64,000 nucleotides of DNA from Salvator merianae (lineage: Eukaryota; Chordata; Lepidosauria; Squamata; Teiidae), in NCBI GenBank assembly GCA_003586115.2, contig QVOM02000034.1, positions 132,911,598 to 132,975,597 on the forward strand, written 5' to 3'. The first letter of the stretch is position 1. Every line of letters begins with the position of its first letter. Positions 22,195 to 33,805 of this stretch are shown here, one piece after another. Below the pieces are notes generated by a model that did not search any database, was not told where the DNA came from, and saw only the letters and a program-made list of their open reading frames with translations. A program made the translations under genes and the position numbers.

Positions 22195-22960
22195 TGTATT
22201 TATTAAGCTTATATAACACAGATTTCAAGTGGCTCTGCCTGGTTTACAAGTTGAACAATAACAAAAGCAAACAATAAATCAAATACAAACAACAACATAG
22301 AACACAGGAAACTTTATTTATCATAGTCACCCTACTAAACAGTTCCAAAGGCATGGGGCGAAGAAATATATTTTTAGATATTTTTAAAAATGACATCAGG
22401 GAGGAAGCCACCCTGATCTTCATTGGAATTGAGTTCCAAAAGCAGGGCCTGCCCCTGAAAGGGCTTTCTCTTGGCTCTGGTTCCTGATACCTCATATGAG
22501 GCAGGAGCCCTTTGATCTAAATAAGGAGCCAAGTACATAGCTAGGTAGGAGAGATGTATATATCTAGGGGCTGGACACTGTAAAGCTTTATACAGCTTTA
22601 ATACCAATGCTTTGAATTGGGCTCAGAAGCAAAGCAGTAACAAATACAATGCCTGAAGCAGAGGAGTCACCCTTTCAAAGTACCCAGATCCTAGTCCTGC
22701 AAAATATCATTGGCTAGCTCAACCAATGCTTTTCAGCACTGTGCTCAGGCCTAAACCTGAATGCTAAGGATTGACTTCCTCCAGGATCCGTTGTAGCTAC
22801 TGCCCAACAACCTACTCCAGTACCTTCCTTAAAAAAGGGAGGTTGGAGATAGGATGAAAATTATATGGGAAGCTAGGATCTAGTGAAGGCCTCTTTTTTA
22901 GGAGATGCACTACTATCTCCTTCAGAGATAAAGGTACAACCCCCCTGAGATCATTCCATA
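22195..22960 (-). mobile_element. Old L2/CR1-type LINE 3' end
   Basis: On the minus strand the sequence runs toward a LINE-like tail (GTTATATAAGCTTAATAAATA) at 22195. Upstream on that strand are traces of the post-RT protein. One is VLKLYKALQCPAPRYI, comparable to VMTYKALHGIGPEYL in the young LINE. Another is FWNSIPMKIR, comparable to ALWNNLPPEIR. Frames are broken. It is an old 5'-truncated copy, and the upstream limit is approximate. Confidence 0.55.
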
Positions 22961-23196
22961 AAAACTATGGATGCCATGAACTTCAACTGAGCCACCTGCC
23001 AGGACTGGCAAATTGAAATCCCCCAGCACCAAGAGTCTAAGGGATCTACCACCAGATCTGCAACCATTTTCAGGAGTTTGGGAAGGGGCACCCCTGGGCA
23101 GCAAGGTGGCTGGTATATCAGTAGCACTTCCTTGCATTATTATTTGCAAGCTTATTAAAAGCTGATGCTTGTATTTAATCAAGACTAAGCTATTTT

Positions 23197-23375
23197 TAGG
23201 GGAGTAGTTGTAGGTCAGTGGTAGAGCAAACAGCCTGGAAAGCAGAAGGTTATAGGATCAATCCCCAGCTTCTTACCAAAAGTAGGTAGGCAAACCACTC
23301 TTTGCCAAGAAAGCTGCATAGAGGTGCCCATGGAGGCATCCATATAGTCAATCAGGAGTCAGACTCAGCTACAGA
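23197..23375 (+). mobile_element. tRNA-derived SINE
   Basis: It begins with a tRNA-like head. The A-box region is GGTCAGTGGTAGAGCA, and the B-box is AGGATCAATCC in place of the usual GGTTCAATCC, so pol III initiation is probably weakened. A tRNA-unrelated body follows (GCCAAGAAAGCTGCATAGAG and AGTCAGACTCAGCT), similar in plan to squamate SINEs. No tail is clear. Confidence 0.7.
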
Positions 23376-23417
23376 AAGATTGCTTTTAGAGCTCACTGTG
23401 TTCTACAAAGAAAGAAG

Positions 23418-23470
23418 AATTAACACTGCTAAGTTCAATGAAGTTTATTCCCAAGTAACACTGGGTATGA
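23418..23470 (+). repeat. Fragment of common interspersed repeat
   Basis: AAGTTCAATGAAGTTTATTCCCAAGTAACA resembles, with changes, a widespread reptilian repeat phrase ('gttcaatggggcttactccca'). A copy in the other orientation lies near 33668. The family is unknown to me. Confidence 0.45.
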
Positions 23471-24244
23471 TTTCAGTACCGCCACATGTCTTGCCCAGGA
23501 ATATGAATCTACACATTCCAGCTAAATTTCCAGCATGGACATCAATCCTGCATCCTTTGTCAACTTAACTATTATGGCTGTGATACTTTGATATGGATTC
23601 CTGAATTAAGCAGGGTTGCAATAAATGGTCTAACATGTTCTCTTCCAGTTCTACAATTCTTTAATATTTCTCGAGGCTACAGAAACACATTTTTATTTTC
23701 ATGATTTTTCTTCCTTACACTCACGAACCACTGCCGTGTTGAGACCTTTTAAAAAGTCATGCTTTATACAAAACTGGCTTGGGTATCAAATGCAAATGAA
23801 CCTGAGACCTTACTAAAGTCACATTTACCAAGAAATGCTGCTATTTCCTGTTAAATGCGCAATTTTGCAGGATAGGCCATCACAGAAACAACAGGAAATG
23901 GGTGTGCTTCTGGTTATACATGAAGTGGGGTGTGGGAAGTTGTGCAGAAGTGATAAGATGGTGGATGAGGGATGAGGCCATGAATGAAGCGTTGCCTTTT
24001 ATCCCTCCAGACTGTTTTTAGATCAACAATGGACCAAAATGTGGTTTTGGAGAGAAGAAAGGGGTGGCTCCTATTGGTGTCTCCATACTGGTCTGCTGGT
24101 TCTGTTTCATGACTCACCACAGCCACATTTTGCAGACTCAGGACTAAGGAAGTAGGCAGATTTGCTTCCCTTAAAGACATCTAGCTCTTAAAGAGAATTA
24201 ATAAAGGAATACTTGGCTTTCAGAGGCCTAACAGAGGTTGGAGG
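23471..24244. other. No gene recognised
   Basis: Unique-looking. The minus-strand frame at 23914-24180 (88 codons) shows no recognisable domain. Confidence 0.4.
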
Positions 24245-24500
24245 AAACAATGGTCTGTGCAATTTTATTTAGTTATTAATGTATGGGAATTAAATACCAT
24301 GGATTTCTGAAGATTATGCAGTTTACAAGAAAAAACAAACAAACTCAGACATTAAAAATAACCACAGTAAATAATGACCTCCCTATTGAATGAAGAAATA
24401 TGTTTTTCATATTTTTTTAAAGACTTCGGTGAAGGAGCTGCTCAGATCTCAGTTGGCAGACCATTCATAGAGAGTTCTGTGACATCACTTATGGCCCAAC
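24245..24500 (-). mobile_element. Possible L2-type LINE 3' end
   Basis: The plus strand begins with TTTATTTAGTTATTAATGTA and a TTTACAAG-containing AT-rich stretch. It then has a segment that could be the antisense of a WNSL...LRAF-type C-terminus. Similarity is weak and this is a tentative call. Confidence 0.3.
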
Positions 24501-24990
24501 GGGGTGACAAGTGGCCCTCCCCCCCCGGCTCCCCTTGCTTTAAGGCTGGGCTTGCTAGCTCTTGCACCTAACACCTTGGTCTCCATGTAAGAGAAGTGCA
24601 ATCATCTAGAATGTTTCAGAGTGAATTCAAAATGCTTTGTGGCACACTCTTCGTTATTCAACAGTGTGGTTCATGCTTTGGTGTAAGTGGATGAAAATCT
24701 CTTCCTGGTCTCCAAGATAAGTTTTTTAGCTTGGTTTTGTGTACAGTGGCTAACTCATGCCCTGCAATGTGCTTGTTACTGTTCCTTCTTTGTAATTTTC
24801 AAATTACAAGAAGAGGACTAGTAATTCCAAAACAATATCCTTCACATGCCCCCCCCCCCCAAATCAACAAGTAAGAAACAACATTGTAGACTCTCTGAGG
24901 TGGATTTAGGCTGGCGCATGAAACTTTTCAGCAGAGGCAGAGGTGAAGGGGGAAAGAAATGTGCCGGTGTGAGCTAATTAAATGCTTTTA

Positions 24991-25735
24991 GAACATAAGA
25001 ACATAAGAGGACCCTTGCTGGATCAGGCCATGACCCATCCAGTCCAGCATTCTATTTCACACAGTGGCCCACCAATTGCTTCTGGGCATTCTCAAGCTGA
25101 ATAAAAAGCAAAACCTTCACCTGCTCTTGACTCCCTACAAATGGTTTTACAGACATCCTGCCTGTTTTTCCAACCTGGAGGCAGTACCTAGGCATCCATT
25201 CTAGTAGCCATTGATACACCTGGCCTCCATGAATCTGTCCAGTCCTTTCTTAAAGCTATCTAGGCTGATGGCTGTCACGACCTCATCCGGTAATAAATCC
25301 CATAGACTGATGACCCTCGGGGTAAAAAATACTTCCCCTTGTTGGTCCTAACTCTTCTACCCATCAGCTTCATAGGGTGCCTCCTGGTCCTAGTGTTGTG
25401 TGATAGAGAAAGGAATTTCTCTCTATCCACCTTATCCATACCCTGCATGATTTTATATACTTCAGTCAGGTCCCCTCTTAAACGCTATTTTTCAAGGCTG
25501 AAGAGGCCAGGATGTTGCAGTCTGATTTAGTAAGAAAGTTGTTCCAACCCCTTGATCATTCTGGTTGCCCTTTTCTGCAACTTCTCCAGTTCCACAAGAT
25601 CCTTTCTGAGGTGAGGCGACCAGGATTGTACACAATACTCCAAGTGTGGGCTCACCATAGATTTATAAAGAGGCACAATGGCAATTGCGGACTTGTTTTC
25701 TCTTTTCCCCTCTAGATCTTGGATACTGTGGTGTG
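24991..25735 (-). mobile_element. CR1 LINE 3' end, antisense, longest copy
   Basis: It starts with two copies of the antisense terminal repeat (GAACATAAGAACATAAGAGG) and then CTGGATCAGGCC. It runs through ACCTGGAGGCAGTA, CTTAAAGCTATCTA, GGTAATAAATCCCATAGAC, TGGTTGCCCTTTTCTGCA and CCAGGATTGTACACAATA to CATAGATTTATAAAGAGG. This is the full conserved order of amniote CR1 3' sequence, here about 745 bp. It is the best local reference for the other CR1 copies in this window. No intact reading frame remains. Confidence 0.9.
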
Positions 25736-27129
25736 GTGCCCATTTTTCCCAACTAGCCAGCCCATTCCAGGTTGTCTAGCTAGCCTAGGAAAATGAAGAC
25801 CGAACTTCATTCCTTTTGATATTTCTCCTCCTTTTATATGTAAAGTAGAATTGCTGGGATAAAGTGCTTTTTTAATGCACAGTCTGTGGAAGAGAATCAA
25901 TAGGAGCTTAATGCGTGCTCTCTCTCTTTTTTCTTTTTTTGCCAAATGTGCTGTTTTGGAGGGCTTTGTTCTAAAACTGAAGCAGTACATTTTGATTGAA
26001 GGGTTGTGTGCCAGACTGTGTGCCTTTCTGAATGAAGTGAATGAAAGCAGGAAGAGAAAAGAGGGCACCTCATAAAATCTGCAGTTATTCCTATTTCCAG
26101 TTTGGAATCTGGGTTTCTGCTTCAAGTCTACATAATTTTGGGGGTCCATTCTCTTGCTGCAGAGAGTGAAACTGCAGACAAGAAAAGGCTGAGGATGAAC
26201 AAGAGCAGTAACTACTTTGCATTCATCTGGACTGCCTCCAGGCACCAAGAGGCTTTGCAGGATCTAAAGAAGACCTTGCTGGCCCCTGGCAGATGGGGAA
26301 AAATGTGGGCTTCCTCTTGCATTTGCTGTCAGTTTCTGAAATTAACTCAATTTATATAACCAGAAAGCCAGGCACTTGGCTCACTTCCAATGCAATTTTA
26401 TTTTAGAAGCTCCCAGTATTTCCCGTAATATTGGGTTATCCATTGACTAATCTGGAACTATATTGGGAATGTTGCAATCATGTTAAGCATTCTTTGAGCT
26501 GGATCCTGGAAGTACCTTGCTCAATGAAGGGGTTTGGAGTTCCATGTAAAGCCTTAGCACAGCTGAAGAACCCATGAAGGAGCTCACCTGCAATATCACT
26601 CCTTTTCTGAGGACTTGGACAAATTTTACGTCACACTCCAGATTCAAATTCTCAGTCTTTCAACTCTAGTCCTCAGGAACTAATGTGAAGATGGCAGAAA
26701 GAAGACCCTTTCTTGGTGAAACCACTAGATGCACTTCTGAGATTCAGCCAATGCTCCGTGGCAATCCCAACGTAGTCCTGGGATATAGGAGTGGAATCCT
26801 ACAATAGCATTATTGCAGGAGAATGTTCCCAACCCTCGTTTTACCTATAAAGTGAGAGCACTTACCTTTCTGGAAGCCTGCACACATGATCTGTCATTTG
26901 GGGAATGACCATATGCGTGTGTGAAGCCAAACCAGGCCAAAAACGGTGGCCATGTATGCATGGAGGACAGTGATCATGCACTTCTGGGTATTTTGCACTG
27001 TCAGAATACCTGGATGTACACACTGTGCCATTGTGAAAGCAAGCATCCAGACTAGTAAGTGCCTGTGCTTGCCCCAAGCTGTTGCTCTGCAACAAGTGAT
27101 AATTTCAGAAGTAGGTTACTCCAGAATAT
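25736..27129. other. No gene recognised
   Basis: The 178-codon minus-strand frame at 25712-26248 starts inside the adjacent CR1 boundary and has no domain. A short stretch at 26758-26810 resembles 59576-59628. Otherwise unique-looking. Confidence 0.4.
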
Positions 27130-27285
27130 TGTTAAATAGTGGGTCAAAGAAGAGATGTCTGGAGGTGGCCAGTGACTTGGTGAAGAGTATCCAATGTGCT
27201 TTTATGGTTGAGTCAGGATTTGAACTGATGGACTCCTAGGTCCTAAGTCCAGCATTCTAGGCACTACACTATACTGGCTCTAACC
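27130..27285 (-). mobile_element. tRNA-derived SINE, antisense
   Basis: Minus strand: AGTGTAGTGCCTAGAATGCTGGACT (A-box region, by position 27245-27285), then the B-box AGTTCAAATCC at about 27208-27218. The body follows with ACCATAAAAGCACATTGG and CAAGTCACTGGCC. The plan is that of MIR-like or squamate tRNA SINEs. It is diverged, and the tail is not visible. Confidence 0.65.
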
Positions 27286-27538
27286 TAGAGCAGTTGTTTC
27301 TCATTGTACACACCTTAGGAAACCTGGATGTGAAGTTCAGCCCAGCTCTCCTCCCAAATAAATCATTAGAGGCCTGGCAGGAGCTAGGAGAAGCCCTGTC
27401 AAGCTCAAAATTGTGTTGGGCCATGTGATGATGTCATCATCCAGCAATTGATGGTCCTGGGCCCTCCAGGCTTCAAAAAGGCTCAGGAGAGCTAGCTAGG
27501 AACAAAGTGAGTTCAGGTAAGTGTTTATTTCACTCCAG

Positions 27539-27613
27539 GGCTGAATTTGCTAGCAAATTCAGCCTTTTACATAAGAGGGGCATGGCTGTTTCAAATGCTT
27601 GGTAAAGCATTTG
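27539..27613. repeat. Two adjacent palindromes
   Basis: 27539-27564 is a perfect 26-bp palindrome (half site GGCTGAATTTGCT). 27592-27613 is an inverted repeat with 9-bp arms CAAATGCTT/AAGCATTTG around GGTA. They probably belong to a decayed foldback, but no matching outer termini were found. Confidence 0.85.
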
Positions 27614-27798
27614 AAGTGGCATTTTGCATACTCCTAATCTGGCCATCTTACAGATAACAGTTTTTCTTACAAGCAATTGTTTTGTGGCATATTTAGAGTC
27701 TAGCTCATGAGAGTAGATTCTGTCAAGCCTGTGTTTGCTTGAGCACAGATATTTCACTGTGGTAAGCTGAAGGTAGTAAGTCAGCTTTTCCAGATGGA

Positions 27799-28226
27799 GG
27801 GAATTTTTGTACTTACCACAGTGGAATGTTCGACTGTAAACATTCCACAGTGGTATAGACCATACAGTGTGGACACCATCCACGCTACGTGACCCTAGTC
27901 TGCAATACGAGCAGTATGCCATCATCCTTGCTTAGCTTCACCAGTACACCAGCTGGGAAGCATCTGGCTGCTGCCATGATGACCGGCAGCATGCAGGCAT
28001 GCACAGGTGTGATCGTATGATCATGCAGGCACAAGTGAAGTCATCAAGTACGGCATGACAAAGATGTGCCTATCAGCTCCCAGTAAAGCTGTGGAACACT
28101 AATTTGCACTCCACAGCTAGTTATGACTGGGAGCAGCGATATGCTGCTCCTTGTCATGAGGACCTCCACAAAATGCAGAAGCACATTGTAAGCATCTCAG
28201 ATGCTTGTTAGTGCAAATGCCAGGCC
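27799..28226 (-). mobile_element. Foldback element, family A, reversed copy
   Basis: Read on the minus strand it starts GGCCTGGCATTTGCACTAAC and ends with CAAAAATTCCC. In between it follows the order of the copy at 17851-18342: the AGATGCTT block, CTCC/GGAG modules, CATGATCAT, a GCCGGTCATCATGGCAGCAG-like module, a CTAGTCTGCAATACGAGCAG-like module (antisense) and the GTGTGGACAC block. Flanks do not show a clear duplication. It contains no coding sequence. Confidence 0.65.
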
Positions 28227-31200
28227 CTGAGATATTCTAGTTTGCCAGCCTCAAACACAATGCATGCTTCTATGGCAGAAAAAATGAGGTGAGTGACAAT
28301 GGAATGAATTTTGAAATCACCCCACCATGTGCCTGTTGGTTTATTCCTCCATGAAAGAGGAAAAGTTTGATGACTTCTAAGGTCTGGACAGGCTTATCTT
28401 TAAAGCGGAGACGTCCATAGAAATATCCTTTCCTCCTTAACACGAAAGAGATTGGTGCTGCTTCAAGTGCTGAATAGATTCAATGTGTTTCCATGCTGTA
28501 TATGGTCACAGAAGAGGGTGATGCTACTAAGCTGATGATGGCAGTGTTACTGTTACTTGGGTTGAGGCTAATGCTCCTAGATTAACATCATTTGGTGAAA
28601 AGAACATGTCACTTGTCGAATTATATTTGGGGGTTGTCTATTTCTCTGCACTACTTTTCAGTGCCCTACAGTAACAATTCAGGACACACTGAGGAAGCTT
28701 TGCACATAACCGTTGCCTCAGGTAGCTACCTGTATAAAGTGATCACCGGCTGAACAAAACTCCTTGGGTGGGCTTTAGTGTGCAGTTTCCTCAGTTTGGC
28801 AGATGGGAAAGAGAGCAATAGAAGGAAAAGGTACGTGCTTGATGTTGTGAGGCCTGTCTCTTGATAGACATGAATGCAGCTCACACTGAAGGTGAAAAAC
28901 AGTGATTTATGAAGATCTAAAGAACAGCAGCAACCTAGGCTTGACTGCAACTTCTCCAGTCTGAATCTACCCTTATATATAATTCTGAACCATTGCTAAA
29001 CCAACTAGATCCGTTCCTGATGCATATTAACAATGCACAAGATATATAACAGTTAACCAATGGGACTGTTTCCCTCACCATTTTAACAAGCCTGGAGGTG
29101 GCACCACCAAGCTTTAACCAATTATACTCCTTCCCACCTAAATGTAACATTTCCTTCCAGTGGAGCCACCAGCCCCCCATAATGTGACAAAAGATCTTTC
29201 AAAATAAAAGTCGTAAAAGTCCTTGCCTCATTAAAGTACATTTAGCCATATATATGTAACATACAATACACAAAATAATACAGTCCAACATATATTTACA
29301 CTATATTCTAAGACATGACTGTATATAGAAAAATTCAGCTTTCAGCTATGGTCGGCATGCCATGTCTGACAGATGCCTTCTGTGAGAGCCAACCAGCTTT
29401 GGAGATGGGCTGAGGGGCTTCCCCACTTCCCTCAGTGCAGAGATTAACTGCAATGCCATTTGTCTGTAGCAACAAGGATGGCTCCTAAGCCTCCTTATCT
29501 GGCTGATTGGGCCTCTCTGCTATCTACTGATGTGGAGAGAGTCTGTTCCTGCTATTGGGACACATAAGCAAAATGGTACAGATGAAGTGATGAAACTGAT
29601 CAGTGGAAACCACAGCCGTGGTGCTTAATCATCCCAGCTGCAAAACAACATCCTGGGTATGTGTCAAAAAATAGAGGAAGTGCAGGTTTTAACCAGTAAG
29701 TGTAAGTAGAAATGCCTCAAGTCACTGAAACATCTCATTTGCATGGTAAAACGGTACCCCTAGAAGGAGAGGTAACACTGTAACGAACCTCCTCCCCTTA
29801 CTATTAGGTACACTGTGCATGCCTGGTCTGTGGCCAGTTAGGAGCTTAGACAAGTTTGTATTTCTTAAACTTTCCAAAAATGAAAAAAAAAATATATAAA
29901 AATGCTAAAAGTGTAACATTTAGGTATGCCTGCTTTTAAGAGATGCCTAGTCTTGCACTTTTCCTTGATAGGAAAAAATGAACTTTTGAACTTCTGCCCT
30001 CAGTGTGTTTCCTGTTGGGCAGAACTCTCTAGGCATGGACTCAGACCTGAGCTGGGAACAAAATTACTATTCTTCCTCCTTTCCCTGACAGAGGACACCA
30101 ATGGGCAGGGCAGCCAGGCCCCTTGTGGAAATCCCAAGATGCTTGATAGAGTTACAAGGCAGCCTGAAGAACAACCTCTGAGAATGGCTTGATTTTTTTT
30201 CTTTTCTGAGTGCTTTAAGCAGTGGTTTGCTGCAGTCTTGAGCCTCCAAATAATTTGCTTTATTGGGATAGAGACTGAAAAATGCAGCAAAACTGCTGCT
30301 TTTCTTACATCTGGCTTCCTAATGATTTGTAGCAACCGTTGCATAGAAGCAGACAGTACTGGAGAAAGGAAAATAATATTGTTGCTTAACATATCTTTGG
30401 GCCTAGCTTTAGCTTTTGGGGCTACCTCACATCCCCCAGTTCCATTTGAAAATCAGGAGACCCTCTGAAGCAGTATTTAATGATGGGGGTTACAATTGTG
30501 AAAAAGAAATAATTAAAAAACCCAGAAGAATACTGAAAAGTAAATTTTGCAAGCTAGTTTTATATATCTCTTCTTTTACTGAACATTTTTAGCGATGAAG
30601 TGCAGCCTAAGGAAATGGTGGGTATATGCTAAAGTAAATTCTCGTTCATTTGAAGAAAATGGCAAAATTTAATTGGTCTGACCATATAATGTTAAATCTA
30701 AAGTGTGCTGTAAGGACATGTCCCAGAATCTTCTACAGCAAGCAAGGATTCCCTGCCAAACGTGTAAGAGCCCCCCAGCATAGAAATCAATTCAGGAAGC
30801 TGAAAAACCACCTATCTAGAGTTTTTACTTCTTGTGTAACAACTTGTAAGTTCCTCAAATAAAATGAAATAATTAAGCATGCAATGTATCCTTTAAAATA
30901 AATTACTTCTTCCTCTTTGCAAAATTTATAATTTTGATCCTGTGAAAACTGTTATTCTCCTGCTCCCCACCCTGGCCCAAGCAGACATTAATTAAGTTAC
31001 TGAAGTTTAACTTATGCATTTAGTTTTTGAACTTATGCAATTTAACTATTTATTTTTCTATCTCAAGAGAGAATATTTATGATTGCTATTCATGGAGCAA
31101 CGTAAGATTGCAGGTGACAGATATTGAGGACAAGAGGACAATAGAAATCTGCTGATGGCAGCTTTTCAGTTAGCCTACTGCATAGTGTTACTATCATCCT

Positions 31201-33667
31201 AGCATATTATGCTTCTCAGCAAGCAGCCCGGCTTCTGAGAAGTCCCTTGCTGCTTTCAGAGAAACTTCCAACAGTGACGACCACATCTAATAATCAATTG
31301 AGAAATTAGCTTTCAAAATTTATTTTGAATCTTTGGGCTGTTAAGACAACAGACTATTTATGTTGCCTGCTTGTAGGTCTGCTCATTCTAGGCTGGGAAA
31401 GAGCTGAGTGGTGGTTTTTCATCACAGCAAGATACTTGAGACAGAGGTCTTTTTTTGGATCTTTGTTGCTCCATGAGTCTGTGCACAAAACAGTTCTGTG
31501 TTCAATGACAATCAAAACAACCTTAAATAAATAAAATGACTGAATTAAGAGAGTGAATATCCTTATCAGATCTATAGCATATTTGAAAATCCAGGCCAAT
31601 ATAGTACATTCAAAAATCCAGGAGTATAGACCCTTGAACCTTAAATATAGAACAGAAATGAGGAAGGGGGGAATTATAGCAGGTTTTGCTTGCCTAATTA
31701 GCTACATCCATTAAAGCTCCTGGAAATCCATCTTCCTTTCCATCTGACCACTCTATTTTTTCTTCTTTCTTTTCCTAAAATGTGGGTGTGAGCCTATTGT
31801 TCCAGTTCATGTTCAGCAAAGGCATAATAGTTAGTTTCTAATTATGACTGACAGAAATGTGATCATCTTTAGTGAAGGGAAAGAATATGGAGTGGTTCAT
31901 AGACCTAATCTCTCTTCGGTTAGGAACATTAATTGGGGCAGTTCAGCAAACAATTGTCTTAAATTCATAGACTTGGTTTATTTGCTTTTGGTCACATAAG
32001 CACATCATTGTGGTCCTTGAATGATTAAAATCATTTGAGGGTTATGAAACAAGTTAAGGAAAGGAGAATGCCCGCTAAAGCCATAGCAGCAAGAGGGAAT
32101 CATAATACAGCCGTTAAAAAGATAAGATTAAAGATTTTTTCAACTGAGGGACTTGATTCCCTCAACCCACCCACCAAAACTAGAAAATGGGAAAACATTT
32201 AGCTCAGTAGGGCTCACAGCCTACGAAGTGAAAACTAATTATCTCAGTAAGAATTCACTTAAGAATTAACTTGTCATTGTTCATTCACACAAACAATTCA
32301 TTGCATTAAACTGCAGTCAATGAGAAGTATGTGTGAACTGACTTTCAGTTGCCTTATAGTTTGTTTCTCTTGTTTTACTCTGCTCCATTGATCATGTAAT
32401 GCAGTATAGATGAGATAGAATCTTGAAATGAGAACTATCCAGGACTTCAGGTTTTCTTCCATGAGTCACTTGAGAAAAAACTATTTGTGTACTTATGTTT
32501 GTAAGAGGCAGATTCCAACACAGCATTTAGTTAGCTTAGAGTTCATCTTCAGTTCCTGCTGACCCGACATGGTTTTGCCTTTCGATAGTTTTTCTGAACT
32601 AAATTGCCAAAATCAGAACTACCTTGCATTCAGATTAAATGAGTTCTCATATCATTTAAGATCGTTAGCCCGTTTTACTTTGAGATGTGAGAATGTGCAT
32701 GTAGACTATTTGGGAAGGGATCATACTTTTTTGGGGCATCCAATCATTGACTGCACAGGGAGGGGAATTTGGTGAGAGGTGGAGACAAAAAGGTGTGGTT
32801 TCCCCATGTCAACCATGGGAAAAATGAGGTGTGAGAACAAGCAAGTCTGAATTGAGTTTGTGTTATAATGAAAATGTGGGAATGACCAAAAACACATACC
32901 CAATCTTGGTTCTCCTCCAATACAGATTAACATTACGATGTGGAACTCTATCCAAGAACTCTATCCAACTGTTTTTTTCTTTCCCTAAACTATTTCTGCT
33001 GCTGAAGACTCATCATAGTTATTCATTGGAGAAAGACTAAATGCTTCAATAGCTGTTTCATTGGGGTATAAAATTTCTTATTTTATTTCTTTACAAAAAC
33101 ACCTTGACTAATTCTTATCTGAAAATAAAGCAAAATTTTGGAGGGTAGATCTGTTGCAAGTGATGCCAGGAAGTGAAATTGGAGACTGACTATAGAAATG
33201 TAGAGAAAAAAGGGAATTCTCCCAGAAGGTTAGTCTTAAGATGTCTGAAGAGGAGAAAACCATCAGAAGCGCTTTTCCTGCATGTAACTTTCCCATGAAA
33301 AACACAGGGTATGTTCATACATGTTTAGGGACACCCCCAGAGTGAAATTAAGACCCAGGGAACAAAAATAAAATATAAAAAATGCTTTACTGCCCCCTGA
33401 AGACTCTCCTTGTGTGCCCCTTTTTCAGGCACAAAATAATCATTCTCACGGTGACTCAGCATCTGGGTCAGATGGAGTGGGAGGCTACAAGGATCCTGTC
33501 ACCAATCCCTGTTATGGCCACTGACCAGTCAGGTCTCAGTGACAATGGAGATAGGAGGCTTATTTTTAAAATTGTGTGACATGCTTATTTTTAATGCATC
33601 TGCAGTTGGGGTGCTCCTTGATAAAGAGATGCTCACAGACTAAAAAGCCAAGGTTACAAGGCTTTAC
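28227..33667. other. No gene recognised (5.4 kb)
   Basis: Long unique-looking stretch. Open frames up to 130 codons (30000-30392, minus) lack recognisable domains. A 14-bp tandem duplication of AACTCTATCCAAG lies at about 32943-32968. No repeat family, exon or RNA gene was recognised. Confidence 0.4.
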
Positions 33668-33805
33668 TTGCCTGGGAGTACAACCCATTGAACTCAAGGA
33701 GAATTTATACCCACATTTTTTCCAAGAGACCAAAGCTATATTTGTTATTCTTCTTCTGTCCATTTTATCCTCACAGTGACCCTGTGCAGTATGTTAGGGC
33801 CATGT
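33668..33805 (-). repeat. Fragments of common interspersed repeats
   Basis: TGCCTGGGAGTACAACCCATTGAAC is, on the minus strand, the same phrase as at 23418. TTTTATCCTCACAGTGACCCTGTGCAG resembles the body of reptilian tRNA SINEs (usually 'atcctcacaacaaccctgtgag'). Both are short and diverged. Confidence 0.4.

Noticed and set aside
23197..23270. Functional tRNA gene
   Set aside because: A-box and B-box are present, but the cloverleaf is not complete, the B-box is altered and a SINE body follows.
25712..26248. 178-codon minus-strand gene
   Set aside because: No recognisable domain. The frame runs through unrelated sequence up to the CR1 edge, and composition is like the surroundings.
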